Origin: Luminiphilus sp.
GTDB lineage: Bacteria; Pseudomonadota; Gammaproteobacteria; Pseudomonadales; Halieaceae
NCBI GenBank assembly: GCA_022425845.1
Contig: JAKMEU010000376.1
Location: 1-5,203 of the forward strand
Length of the DNA stretch: 5,203 nucleotides
Reading direction: 5' to 3'
In this document: one piece after another, positions 1-5,203 of the stretch
Numbering within the stretch: position 1 is the stretch's first letter
Layout: each line of letters begins with the position of its first letter
Translations under genes and position numbers: made by a program
The notes under the pieces: generated by a model
Database searches by the model: none
The model's input: only the letters and a program-made list of their open reading frames with translations
What the model was told of the DNA's origin: nothing

Positions 1-1268
1 TGTTTGGCCTGGGAGTTGGGGCAACGATTGGCAAACGGTCGGTATTCGATCGAAAAAACTATTTTTATCCGGACCTCCCCAAGGGGTACCAGGTCAGCCA
101 GTTCTTCGAGCCCATCGTAGGTGAGGGTCTATTTCAGGTTCCCATGGCGGATGGGAGTCTTTTCCCCATACGAATTACCCGGGCGCATCTCGAAGAGGAT
201 GCGGGCAAATCCGTGCACGACGCCTATGCGGGACAAACAGGCATCGACCTTAACCGCGCGGGAACACCCTTGCTGGAGATCGTCACAGAGCCCGACTTTC
301 GAACAGCCGAGCAGGCCGTGGCCTACCTGAAGTCCCTGCACTCCCTGGCCACCTATCTCGGCATCTCTGACGGCAATATGGCAGAGGGCTCCATGCGCTG
401 CGACATCAATGTTTCATTGCGACCCAAAGGGTCAGAGACGCACGGGACCCGGACCGAGATCAAGAACGTTAATTCCTTTCGCTTCGTGGAGCGGGCGATT
501 GCCGTGGAAGCTGAGCGACAGCGAGACATTCTGGAAGCCGGTGGCCAGGTGACCCAGGAGACGCGGCTGTACGATGCTGATCGCAACGAAACCCGCTCGA
601 TGCGTTCTAAGGAAGTTGCCAACGATTATCGTTATTTTCCGGAACCCGACCTGTTACCCATTCTGCTCGACGACCATTACATAGAGGCGATCCGGGCGGA
701 ACTTCCCGAATTACCCGGAGCAAAACGAACCCGCTTCATCGACACGTATGCGTTAAATGACTACGACGCGTCGCTGCTGGTTGATAGCCGCGCAATGGCA
801 GACTATTTTGAAACCGCCACGGCGATTAGCAAGGCGCCGAAACTGACCGCCAACTGGATCCTCGGGGATTTGGCGGCTGCCCTGAACCGCGCGGCACTGG
901 ATATCACCGCCTCGCCAGTGTCCGCCGAAGCACTGGCGGGCCTCGTCCTGCGCGTTGCCGATGAAACGCTGTCCAGTAAGCTGGCCAAGCAGGTGTTTGA
1001 TGGCCTTTGGCAAAACGAGGGTACCGCCGACGCCATCATTGAGGCACGGGGTCTCAAGCAGGTGACCGATACCGGAGCGATTGAAGCGATGGTGCAGCAG
1101 GTTATCGACGACCATCCCGGGCAGGTGGCGCAGTATCAAGCTGCCGATGAAGGCAAACAGAAAAAACTGCTCGGATTCTTTGTCGGCCAGGTCATGAAGG
1201 CCTCACAGGGGCAGGCAAACCCCCAGCGCCTGAACGCTTTACTCAAGGATATGCTGGCGAAGGGTTAG
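1..1268 (+). CDS. gatB: Aspartyl/glutamyl-tRNA(Asn/Gln) amidotransferase subunit B, 5'-truncated by window edge
   Basis: GatB is the tRNA-binding and kinase subunit of the cytoplasmic GatCAB complex. It activates Asp or Glu mischarged on tRNA(Asn) or tRNA(Gln), so that ammonia from GatA can amidate it. The reading frame is open from base 3 and gives 421 residues up to a TAG stop. The family is usually about 475-485 residues, so roughly 60 N-terminal residues lie outside the window, including the start and the first metal-binding motif. Visible family motifs, in order, are KNYFYPDLPKGYQ, ITRAHLEEDAGKS, IDLNRAGTPLLEI, RCDINVS, EIKNVNSFRF and NDYRYFPEPDLLP (about local residue 207). The last 150 or so residues form the helical and YqeY-like tRNA-binding tail, ending with GLKQVTD and GFFVGQVMKASQGQANP. 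No frameshift is seen. gatC and gatA would be expected upstream, outside the window. The gene converges on the Smr gene with a 4-bp gap. Identification is very secure. Confidence 0.98.
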   Translation, partial: FGLGVGATIGKRSVFDRKNYFYPDLPKGYQVSQFFEPIVGEGLFQVPMADGSLFPIRITRAHLEEDAGKSVHDAYAGQTGIDLNRAGTPLLEIVTEPDFRTAEQAVAYLKSLHSLATYLGISDGNMAEGSMRCDINVSLRPKGSETHGTRTEIKNVNSFRFVERAIAVEAERQRDILEAGGQVTQETRLYDADRNETRSMRSKEVANDYRYFPEPDLLPILLDDHYIEAIRAELPELPGAKRTRFIDTYALNDYDASLLVDSRAMADYFETATAISKAPKLTANWILGDLAAALNRAALDITASPVSAEALAGLVLRVADETLSSKLAKQVFDGLWQNEGTADAIIEARGLKQVTDTGAIEAMVQQVIDDHPGQVAQYQAADEGKQKKLLGFFVGQVMKASQGQANPQRLNALLKDMLAKG

Positions 1269-1272
1269 GGGC

Positions 1273-1869
1273 TCATGTGCCGTCGTAGGGCACCCGTCCT
1301 TTCAGGAAGCGCTCCCGATTCTCGCGCTTTTTCTGCACACTTTTGCGCAGCAGGACATAAACCGCACCGGTCCCGCCGTGGACCGGCTGGGCTGAATGGA
1401 ATGCCTGTACGTCGTCAAGATCCTGCAGCCAACGGTTCACATAGCCCTTGAGCACGGCTGTTTTTTCCTGCTCCGACTTGCGCTGGCCTTTGCCGTGCAG
1501 GATGAGCACCGTCCGCAACCCATAACTCATGGCCTCCAGGATAAAACCATGAACATCGGTGCGAGCCTGCTTTACCGTCAGGCGATGCAGGTCGAGGCGA
1601 GCATCGATTTCATAGCGTCCCTGCCGAAGCTTCTTGTACACCCCATGCTGAATCCCCGGGCGCTTGAAGGCCAGCACGTACCAGGCATCAAGAGGCTCAA
1701 CGCCCTCGTCAACCAGTGCATTCCGGGGGGCCAGGGGCTCCCCGACCGCGGCCAACCGCCGGGCGGGCGCGTCACCCGCATCGCCATCTCGCTGCAACCG
1801 CTCACGGGGATCACGTTTTAGCGGCACGACATCGGCCATCTCTGCCTCGAAAAGATCTTCATCCGACAC
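1273..1869 (-). CDS. smrA: Smr-domain protein, SmrA/YdaL-like putative endonuclease
   Basis: A protein of about 198 residues with a C-terminal Smr (small MutS-related) domain. Visible motifs are LDLHRLTVKQA (residues 92-102), LILHGKG (122-128) and HGGTGAVYVLLRK (164-176), followed by a basic tail. The N-terminus (DLFEAEMADVVPLKR) and the middle (IQHGVYKKLRQGRY) match the layout of E. coli SmrA/YdaL as I recall it. Smr domains are known as DNA- or RNA-cleaving modules; E. coli SmrB cuts mRNA at collided ribosomes, while the role of SmrA is less clear. Position 5 of the usual LDLHG is Arg here. I chose the GTG at 1869: TGGAG (1877-1881) lies 7 bases before it and the protein then begins MSDEDLFEAEM. 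A GTG at 1884 would add five residues but would leave only about 10 bases of leader after the likely -10. The gene is divergent from cysZ and convergent with gatB. The nuclease role is inferred from the family. Confidence 0.9.
   Translation of the reverse strand: MSDEDLFEAEMADVVPLKRDPRERLQRDGDAGDAPARRLAAVGEPLAPRNALVDEGVEPLDAWYVLAFKRPGIQHGVYKKLRQGRYEIDARLDLHRLTVKQARTDVHGFILEAMSYGLRTVLILHGKGQRKSEQEKTAVLKGYVNRWLQDLDDVQAFHSAQPVHGGTGAVYVLLRKSVQKKRENRERFLKGRVPYDGT
1277..1293 (+). terminator. Weak hairpin just after gatB, possible terminator
   Basis: GTGCC (1277-1281) can pair with GGCAC (1289-1293) around a 7-base loop, 8 bases after the gatB stop codon. The following bases (CCGTCCTTTC) contain only a short T stretch. 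The stem is only 5 bp and lies inside the 3' coding end of the convergent Smr gene, so it may be chance. It is the only hairpin noticed at this junction. Confidence 0.2.
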
Positions 1870-1876
1870 GACCACA

Positions 1877-1881
1877 CTCCA
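1877..1881 (-). promoter_or_regulatory. Ribosome binding site deciding the smrA GTG start
   Basis: On the minus strand this reads TGGAG, with 7 bases before the GTG at 1869. Two other in-frame GTG codons, at 1884 and 1875, lie upstream of or too near this site to use it. It therefore favours the 198-residue product. Confidence 0.55.
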
Positions 1882-1900
1882 CACTGGCGCTCAATAGCAC

Positions 1901-1906
1901 TTTATA
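1901..1906 (-). promoter_or_regulatory. Candidate -10 box of the smrA promoter
   Basis: The minus strand reads TATAAA, a 5/6 match to TATAAT. A start site near 1894 would give a leader of about 25 bases to the GTG at 1869, with room for the TGGAG site. No good -35 is seen 16-18 bases upstream, so the promoter may be weak, activated or misassigned. Confidence 0.4.
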
Positions 1907-1916
1907 CTCACATTCG

Positions 1917-1922
1917 TATGAT
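1917..1922 (+). promoter_or_regulatory. Candidate -10 box of the cysZ promoter
   Basis: TATGAT is a 5/6 match to the -10 consensus and lies 24 bases before the chosen cysZ ATG. The best-placed -35 (ATAGCA, 1894-1899, spacer 17) matches only 3/6. No CysB-like or other operator could be recognised by eye in the 77-bp gap. Confidence 0.4.
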
Positions 1923-1932
1923 GAAGGATCAC

Positions 1933-1937
1933 GGAGG
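1933..1937 (+). promoter_or_regulatory. Ribosome binding site of cysZ
   Basis: A full GGAGG core lies 9 bases before the ATG at 1947 and only 3 bases before the ATG at 1941. The spacing favours the second ATG, although use of both cannot be excluded. Confidence 0.7.
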
Positions 1938-1946
1938 ATCATGACA

Positions 1947-2693
1947 ATGAACGGCAATCCCATTACCGGCGCTGGCTATTTTTTTCGCGGCCTCTCCCTG
2001 CTGACGCACAAGCGTTTGCGCGCCTTCGTCATCCTGCCGCTGCTCGCCAATGTGGGGATTTTCCTGCTCATAGGTGGCGCCGCCTGGGGCTTTGTGGAGG
2101 GCCTTGTCCAAACCACCGAAGAGGCACTACCCGACTGGTTGAGCTTTTTGACGTGGCTGATTGCCCCACTACTGTGGCTCATGGGTGGGCTCGCTACCGG
2201 CTACATATCGACTCTCATTGTCCTCATATTGACCTCCCCATTCCACGCGCTGTTATCGGAGAAGGTGGAAGAACAGGTTACTGGGCAATCCGTGCCCGCG
2301 CTGGAGGGATTAGGCGCAGCCATTCTCGCGATTCCCCGTGGCATCCTCCGGGAAATCGGAAAAATTCTGTACTACATTCCACTCGCAGTGTTCGTTCTGG
2401 TTCTGTCATTCATTCCGGGGCTGAACGCCTTTGCCCCCCTACTCTGGTTTGCGCTCGGGGCGTGGATGATGGGGCTGCAGTTTGTTGACTATCCGATGGA
2501 CAACCACAAACTGTCCTTTCGTGACGTCAGGGACGCCTGCGCCTCTCGGCGCCTGAGCAGTCTGGGTTTTGGTGGGGTGGTCGCATTCATCGCCGGTGTT
2601 CCACTGCTCAACCTGGTGGTTATTCCCGCGGCGGTAGTGGGTGCGACCCTGATGTGGTGTGAGGAATTACGCCCCCGAAACCAGGGCTCATAA
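1947..2693 (+). CDS. cysZ: Sulfate transporter CysZ (EI24 family inner-membrane protein)
   Basis: A 248-residue inner-membrane protein that brings sulfate into the cell for cysteine synthesis. The E. coli homologue is about 253 residues. Hydrophobic segments lie near residues 26-50, 66-96, 140-176 and 208-236. Family landmarks are RAFVILPLLAN (25-35), LTSPFHALLSEK (95-106), FIPGLN (155-160), QFVDYPMDNHK (178-188) and PLLNLVVIPAAVVGATLMW (219-237). These align closely with the E. coli CysZ pattern as I recall it, including the DYPxDNHK motif. I chose the ATG at 1947 because GGAGG ends 9 bases before it; an ATG at 1941 would add Met-Thr. The open frame runs back to 1716, but that part overlaps the Smr gene, looks unlike a CysZ N-terminus and lacks a good ribosome site. 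No cys genes are adjacent, so it probably forms a single-gene unit. Its TAA stop directly abuts the rhlB stop. Confidence 0.95.
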   Translation: MNGNPITGAGYFFRGLSLLTHKRLRAFVILPLLANVGIFLLIGGAAWGFVEGLVQTTEEALPDWLSFLTWLIAPLLWLMGGLATGYISTLIVLILTSPFHALLSEKVEEQVTGQSVPALEGLGAAILAIPRGILREIGKILYYIPLAVFVLVLSFIPGLNAFAPLLWFALGAWMMGLQFVDYPMDNHKLSFRDVRDACASRRLSSLGFGGVVAFIAGVPLLNLVVIPAAVVGATLMWCEELRPRNQGS

Positions 2694-3923
2694 CTAGTCC
2701 AGCAGTTCCTCGGGCGGCGGCACGCATTTCAATCGTTCACCCAACAGGGTTTCTATATCGGGCAACAGGAAGGCGTCGTCCTCGCTGGCAAAACTAATGG
2801 ATATGCCGGTGGCCCCGGCCCGGCCCGTGCGGCCGATACGGTGTACGTAGTCTTCCGGGTCTTCAGGCAGGTTGTAATTGACCACATGGCTGACGCCGTC
2901 AACGTGGATGCCCCGGCCGGCCACATCGGTCGCTACCAGAACCTTGATTTTGCCCGATTTAAAGTCGGCCAGCGTCCGCGTTCGGCGCGCCTGGGTGATC
3001 TCGCCTGACAGGATGCCGCAGGATATGCCGCCTTTGCGCAGTTTTTCATGTAACGAACGCACCTGATCACGCCTGTTGGCGAAGACAATGGTAGATACTG
3101 CGTCCGGCGCCCGGAGGATTTTCAGCAATACTTTGAGACGCTCATGGCTGGTCACCAGATACACCCGCTGATCCACCGACGCGGTGGCAACGCGTTCGGG
3201 CTCAATCTCTACCGTCACAGGATCGAACGTCCACTGCTGGGCGAGATTGAGAATGTCCTGGGTAAAGGTGGCTGAAAATAACAGCGTCTGGCGATCTTCC
3301 TTGCGGGGCGTGGCCCGGACAATGCGCTTGACCTGTGGAATGAAGCCCATGTCGAGCATGCGATCAGCTTCATCCAGAACCAGTGTTTCCACCCGATCAA
3401 GAAACAGGTCTCTGCGCTGCATAAAGTCGATGAGCCGTCCTGGCGTCGCCACTATCAAATCCACGACATGGGACTGAACCTTGGACAACTGCTTTTGGTA
3501 ATCGGCACCGCCAATGAGGGTCACCGTCCTTAAACCGGTGAACTTGCCCAGGTCCTGGGCGTCGGCGGCAATCTGCATGACCAGTTCCCGGGTCGGCGCA
3601 ATGATCACGGCACGGGGTTCGGCCAAATAACGCTCGCCTTCCAGGGGATGGCGCAGCAAGTCATTAAAAATGGTAATCAGGAAGGCAGCTGTCTTTCCTG
3701 TCCCGGTCTGGGCTTTGCCAATGGCATCGTGCCCCTGGAGGGTGTGAGGGAGAATTTTTGCCTGAATGGGGGAACAATATTCAAAACCCAAATCGGCCAC
3801 CCCGCGTAACAGGGAGTCGTCGAGGTCAAGATCGTGGAAGCGTGTCTGGCCCTCAAGGGGCTCGACAACAAAATTGCTGGGGTCCCATGATTCGGCTTTC
3901 CCATTGCGGCTGGATTTGCTCAA
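2694..3923 (-). CDS. rhlB: ATP-dependent DEAD-box RNA helicase, RhlB-like
   Basis: A cytoplasmic RNA helicase of 409 residues. The core is complete: Q motif FEYCSPIQ (47-54), Walker A AQTGTGKT (71-78), PTREL (110-114), GG (138-139), TPGR (160-163), DEAD (184-187), SAT (217-219), IVFANRR (279-285), ATDVAGRGIH (331-340) and HRIGRTGRAG (361-370). Residues 27-60, the EIEPERVA segment and the ending CVPPPEELL follow the Pseudomonas RhlB pattern closely, which makes RhlB more likely than RhlE, SrmB or DeaD. In E. coli RhlB works with RNase E in the degradosome; that partnership is not shown here. There is no long basic C-terminal tail, unlike E. coli RhlB. The start must be non-ATG: no ATG occurs before residue 116, and an in-frame stop lies at 3957-3959. 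I chose the TTG at 3923 (MSKSSRNGKAE), which has a weak TGAG 7 bases upstream. The gene is divergent from the MATE gene and abuts cysZ tail to tail. Confidence 0.95.
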   Translation of the reverse strand: MSKSSRNGKAESWDPSNFVVEPLEGQTRFHDLDLDDSLLRGVADLGFEYCSPIQAKILPHTLQGHDAIGKAQTGTGKTAAFLITIFNDLLRHPLEGERYLAEPRAVIIAPTRELVMQIAADAQDLGKFTGLRTVTLIGGADYQKQLSKVQSHVVDLIVATPGRLIDFMQRRDLFLDRVETLVLDEADRMLDMGFIPQVKRIVRATPRKEDRQTLLFSATFTQDILNLAQQWTFDPVTVEIEPERVATASVDQRVYLVTSHERLKVLLKILRAPDAVSTIVFANRRDQVRSLHEKLRKGGISCGILSGEITQARRTRTLADFKSGKIKVLVATDVAGRGIHVDGVSHVVNYNLPEDPEDYVHRIGRTGRAGATGISISFASEDDAFLLPDIETLLGERLKCVPPPEELLD

Positions 3924-3954
3924 AATTGCACTCAGTAAAATATGCGGGTGGCGA

Positions 3955-3960
3955 GTCTAG
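3955..3960 (-). promoter_or_regulatory. Candidate extended -10 of the rhlB promoter
   Basis: The minus strand reads TGC followed by TAGACT, an extended -10 with a 4/6 hexamer. It would give a leader of about 25 bases to the TTG at 3923. The best -35 (TTTAGC, spacer 16) is poor at 3/6. The element overlaps the left arm of the inverted repeat at 3958-3979. Confidence 0.3.
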
Positions 3961-3979
3961 CACAGCTGAAGCCGTGCTA
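3958..3979. repeat. Inverted repeat between rhlB and the MATE gene, possible operator or paired promoter elements
   Basis: TAGCAC (3958-3963) and GTGCTA (3974-3979) are perfect 6-bp inverted arms around a 10-base centre. Two more pairs (GC with GC) can form inside after one mismatch, closing on a TGAA loop. There is no T run on either side, so it does not look like an intrinsic terminator. It lies at the middle of the 85-bp divergent gap, where a regulator of either gene could bind. Confidence 0.5.
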
Positions 3980-3983
3980 AATT
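3978..3983 (+). promoter_or_regulatory. Candidate extended -10 of the MATE gene promoter
   Basis: TGC (3975-3977) precedes TAAATT, a 4/6 hexamer. A start near 3990 would leave a leader of about 19 bases carrying the ribosome site and ending at the TTG at 4009. No -35 is recognisable near 3955-3960. It overlaps the right arm of the inverted repeat. Confidence 0.3.
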
Positions 3984-3992
3984 CTTCCCCCT

Positions 3993-4000
3993 GGAGAGGA
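3993..4000 (+). promoter_or_regulatory. Strong ribosome binding site deciding the TTG start of the MATE gene
   Basis: GGAGAGGA lies 8 bases before the TTG at 4009, which is ideal spacing. The first in-frame ATG (4054) has only AGGG ending 2 bases before it, too close to work well. This supports the TTG start. Confidence 0.65.
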
Positions 4001-4008
4001 AAATCAGC

Positions 4009-5203
4009 TTGGCTACCGCACCGCTCATAACAGGAACGCTTTTTCGCAGGGAAATGCGCCAACTCCTGCGGATTGCTTTCCCATTATTCATTGCCCAGAG
4101 CGCCCAAATGGGTACCGGGGTCGTGGATACCATTATGGCGGCCCGCTATAACGACCAGGATCTCGCCGCCATTTCGATTGGCATCAATATCTGGCTGCCT
4201 ATCTACCTCCTCATCCTGGGCACTATTTTTGCGACAGCGACCATTGTCGCCCAGGACTTTGGTGGCGGCCGCATCGAGAAGATTCGTCAGCAATTACCCC
4301 AGTCGCTTTGGGTGGCTGTTTTCCTGGGGATAACCCTCAGCCCGCTCCTCTGGTATGCAGGCCCCGCTCTGGATCTACTGGGCCTGAATCCCGTCACCCG
4401 CCAACTCGCTCTCGATTACACCCAAATGGTGGCCCTTGGCATGCCCGCGACGGCCATTTTTCAAGCCCTGCGCTACCACACCCAGGGCCTCGGCATTACC
4501 CAGCCCTTCGCCTTTGCTGCAGTGGCGGGCTTCCTGGTAAATGTTCCGCTCAACTACGCGTTTATCTTTGGTGAGTGGGGTGCTCCCGAACTCGGTGCCC
4601 AGGGGTGTGGTATTGCGACGGCGATTTCCATGTGGCTGAGCGTTTTCCTCATTACCGGGTACATCGTTCGCAGTAAAACAATCCAGCTCTACTTGCCCGA
4701 ATGGAAACCCGTGGCGCCGGACTGGCCCAGAATTAAAGAGATTCTGGCAGTTGGCGCACCCATCGGGTTGACCTTTTTCCTGGAGATGGGGGTATTCAGC
4801 GTCATCGCCCTGCTGGTCGCCACCCACGGTGATACCGCTATCGCCTCACACCAGATCGCGTTCAATATATGGGACCTGTTCTACATCCCCATGCTCGCAT
4901 TGGGCACCGCCATGTCAACGCGCATTGGCCATGCCATCGGGGCGGGCTGGCGAGAGGGAATCTACCGGGCGATGATTGTGGGTGGCTCCATCTCTGCTGT
5001 CGTGGCCGCAGGTACAACCCTGCTGCTGCTCACTTTTCCCGGCAGTATCATCAGTATTTATACCGAGGCCGAGGACATCCGGGTGCTGGCCACAAGACTG
5101 TTAACCCTGTCAGCCTTTTTTATCCTCATCGACGGAGCCCAAATCGTGGGGTCTTTCATCCTGAGGGCGTTCAAGGAGACCCAGTACCCCTTCATTATGA
5201 TGG
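4009..5203 (+). CDS. MATE family multidrug/Na+ antiporter, NorM-like, 3'-truncated by window edge
   Basis: An inner-membrane antiporter that exports cationic drugs in exchange for Na+ or H+. The frame stays open to the window end and gives 398 residues of a usual 440-470; about the last two helices are missing. Hydrophobic helices recur throughout, with the NorM/MdtK pattern: RQLLRIAFPLFIAQSAQ (17-33), VVDTIMA (38-44), IWLPIY (61-66), VNVPLNYAFIFG (178-189), GCGIATA (199-205), HQIAFN (281-286) and GSFILRAFKETQ (381-392). The three acidic residues I recall as functional in Vibrio NorM (D36, E255, D371) appear to match D40, E259 and D375, so the pump looks intact. The start is the TTG at 4009, set by GGAGAGGA 8 bases upstream; an in-frame stop lies at 3967-3969. 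An ATG at 4054 would remove 15 residues. Substrate and coupling ion cannot be read from sequence, so no symbol is given. It is divergent from rhlB. Confidence 0.93.
   Translation, partial: MATAPLITGTLFRREMRQLLRIAFPLFIAQSAQMGTGVVDTIMAARYNDQDLAAISIGINIWLPIYLLILGTIFATATIVAQDFGGGRIEKIRQQLPQSLWVAVFLGITLSPLLWYAGPALDLLGLNPVTRQLALDYTQMVALGMPATAIFQALRYHTQGLGITQPFAFAAVAGFLVNVPLNYAFIFGEWGAPELGAQGCGIATAISMWLSVFLITGYIVRSKTIQLYLPEWKPVAPDWPRIKEILAVGAPIGLTFFLEMGVFSVIALLVATHGDTAIASHQIAFNIWDLFYIPMLALGTAMSTRIGHAIGAGWREGIYRAMIVGGSISAVVAAGTTLLLLTFPGSIISIYTEAEDIRVLATRLLTLSAFFILIDGAQIVGSFILRAFKETQYPFIMM

Noticed and set aside
753..1139. Minus-strand open frame of 128 codons inside gatB
   Set aside because: It is a shadow of conserved gatB coding sequence, with no domain pattern recognised.
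1396..1821. Plus-strand open frame of 141 codons opposite the Smr gene
   Set aside because: It lies wholly antisense to a gene with clear family motifs, and its translation shows no recognisable domain or good ribosome site.
1716..1946. N-terminal extension of cysZ back to an ATG at 1716
   Set aside because: The added 77 residues are Arg/His/Pro-rich, overlap the Smr gene on the other strand and do not resemble a CysZ N-terminus. A GGAGG site instead points to 1947.
2669..2686. GCCC...GGGC short inverted repeat near the end of cysZ
   Set aside because: The stem is only 4 bp, lies within coding sequence and has no T tract, so chance is the better explanation.
3958..3979. Inverted repeat read as an intrinsic terminator
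   Set aside because: It sits upstream of both divergent genes, has a short interrupted stem and has no T run on either strand.
4375..4827. Minus-strand open frame of 150 codons inside the MATE gene
   Set aside because: The plus strand encodes a continuous NorM-like membrane protein with its key acidic residues; the antisense product is polar and featureless.

Overview
The window looks like ordinary chromosome from a gammaproteobacterium. By recall, not by a search, the closest protein matches are to Pseudomonas-like and marine gammaproteobacterial lineages. The helicase resembles the Pseudomonas form of RhlB more than the E. coli one. A GatB gene is present, whereas E. coli has none. CysZ, an SmrA-type protein and a NorM-type MATE pump are all familiar gammaproteobacterial families. 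Base composition is moderately GC-rich (judged by eye) and even across the window. No insertion sequence, phage gene, tRNA, rRNA or CRISPR array was seen.

Layout from left to right: the 3' part of gatB (+, cut by the window start, ends 1268); an smrA-like Smr-domain gene (-, 1273-1869); cysZ (+, 1947-2693); an rhlB-like DEAD-box RNA helicase gene (-, 2694-3923); and a NorM-like MATE transporter gene (+, from 4009, cut by the window end). The strands alternate strictly (+ - + - +), so no two neighbours here can share an operon. The genes form two convergent pairs with almost no gap (4 bp between gatB and smrA, 0 bp between cysZ and rhlB). They also form two short divergent gaps (77 bp between smrA and cysZ, 85 bp between rhlB and the MATE gene), which must hold the promoters.

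The genes do not form one pathway. They cover tRNA amidation (GatB), RNA or ribosome-associated nuclease chemistry (Smr), sulfate uptake (CysZ), RNA unwinding and decay (RhlB) and drug/cation antiport (MATE). The most distinctive features are in translation and transcription signals. Three of the four visible starts are best read as non-ATG (GTG for smrA, TTG for rhlB, TTG for the MATE gene). The rhlB/MATE gap is centred on an inverted repeat whose arms can each supply part of an outward-facing extended -10 element. No convincing new system was found; the findings are modest and mostly concern gene arrangement.
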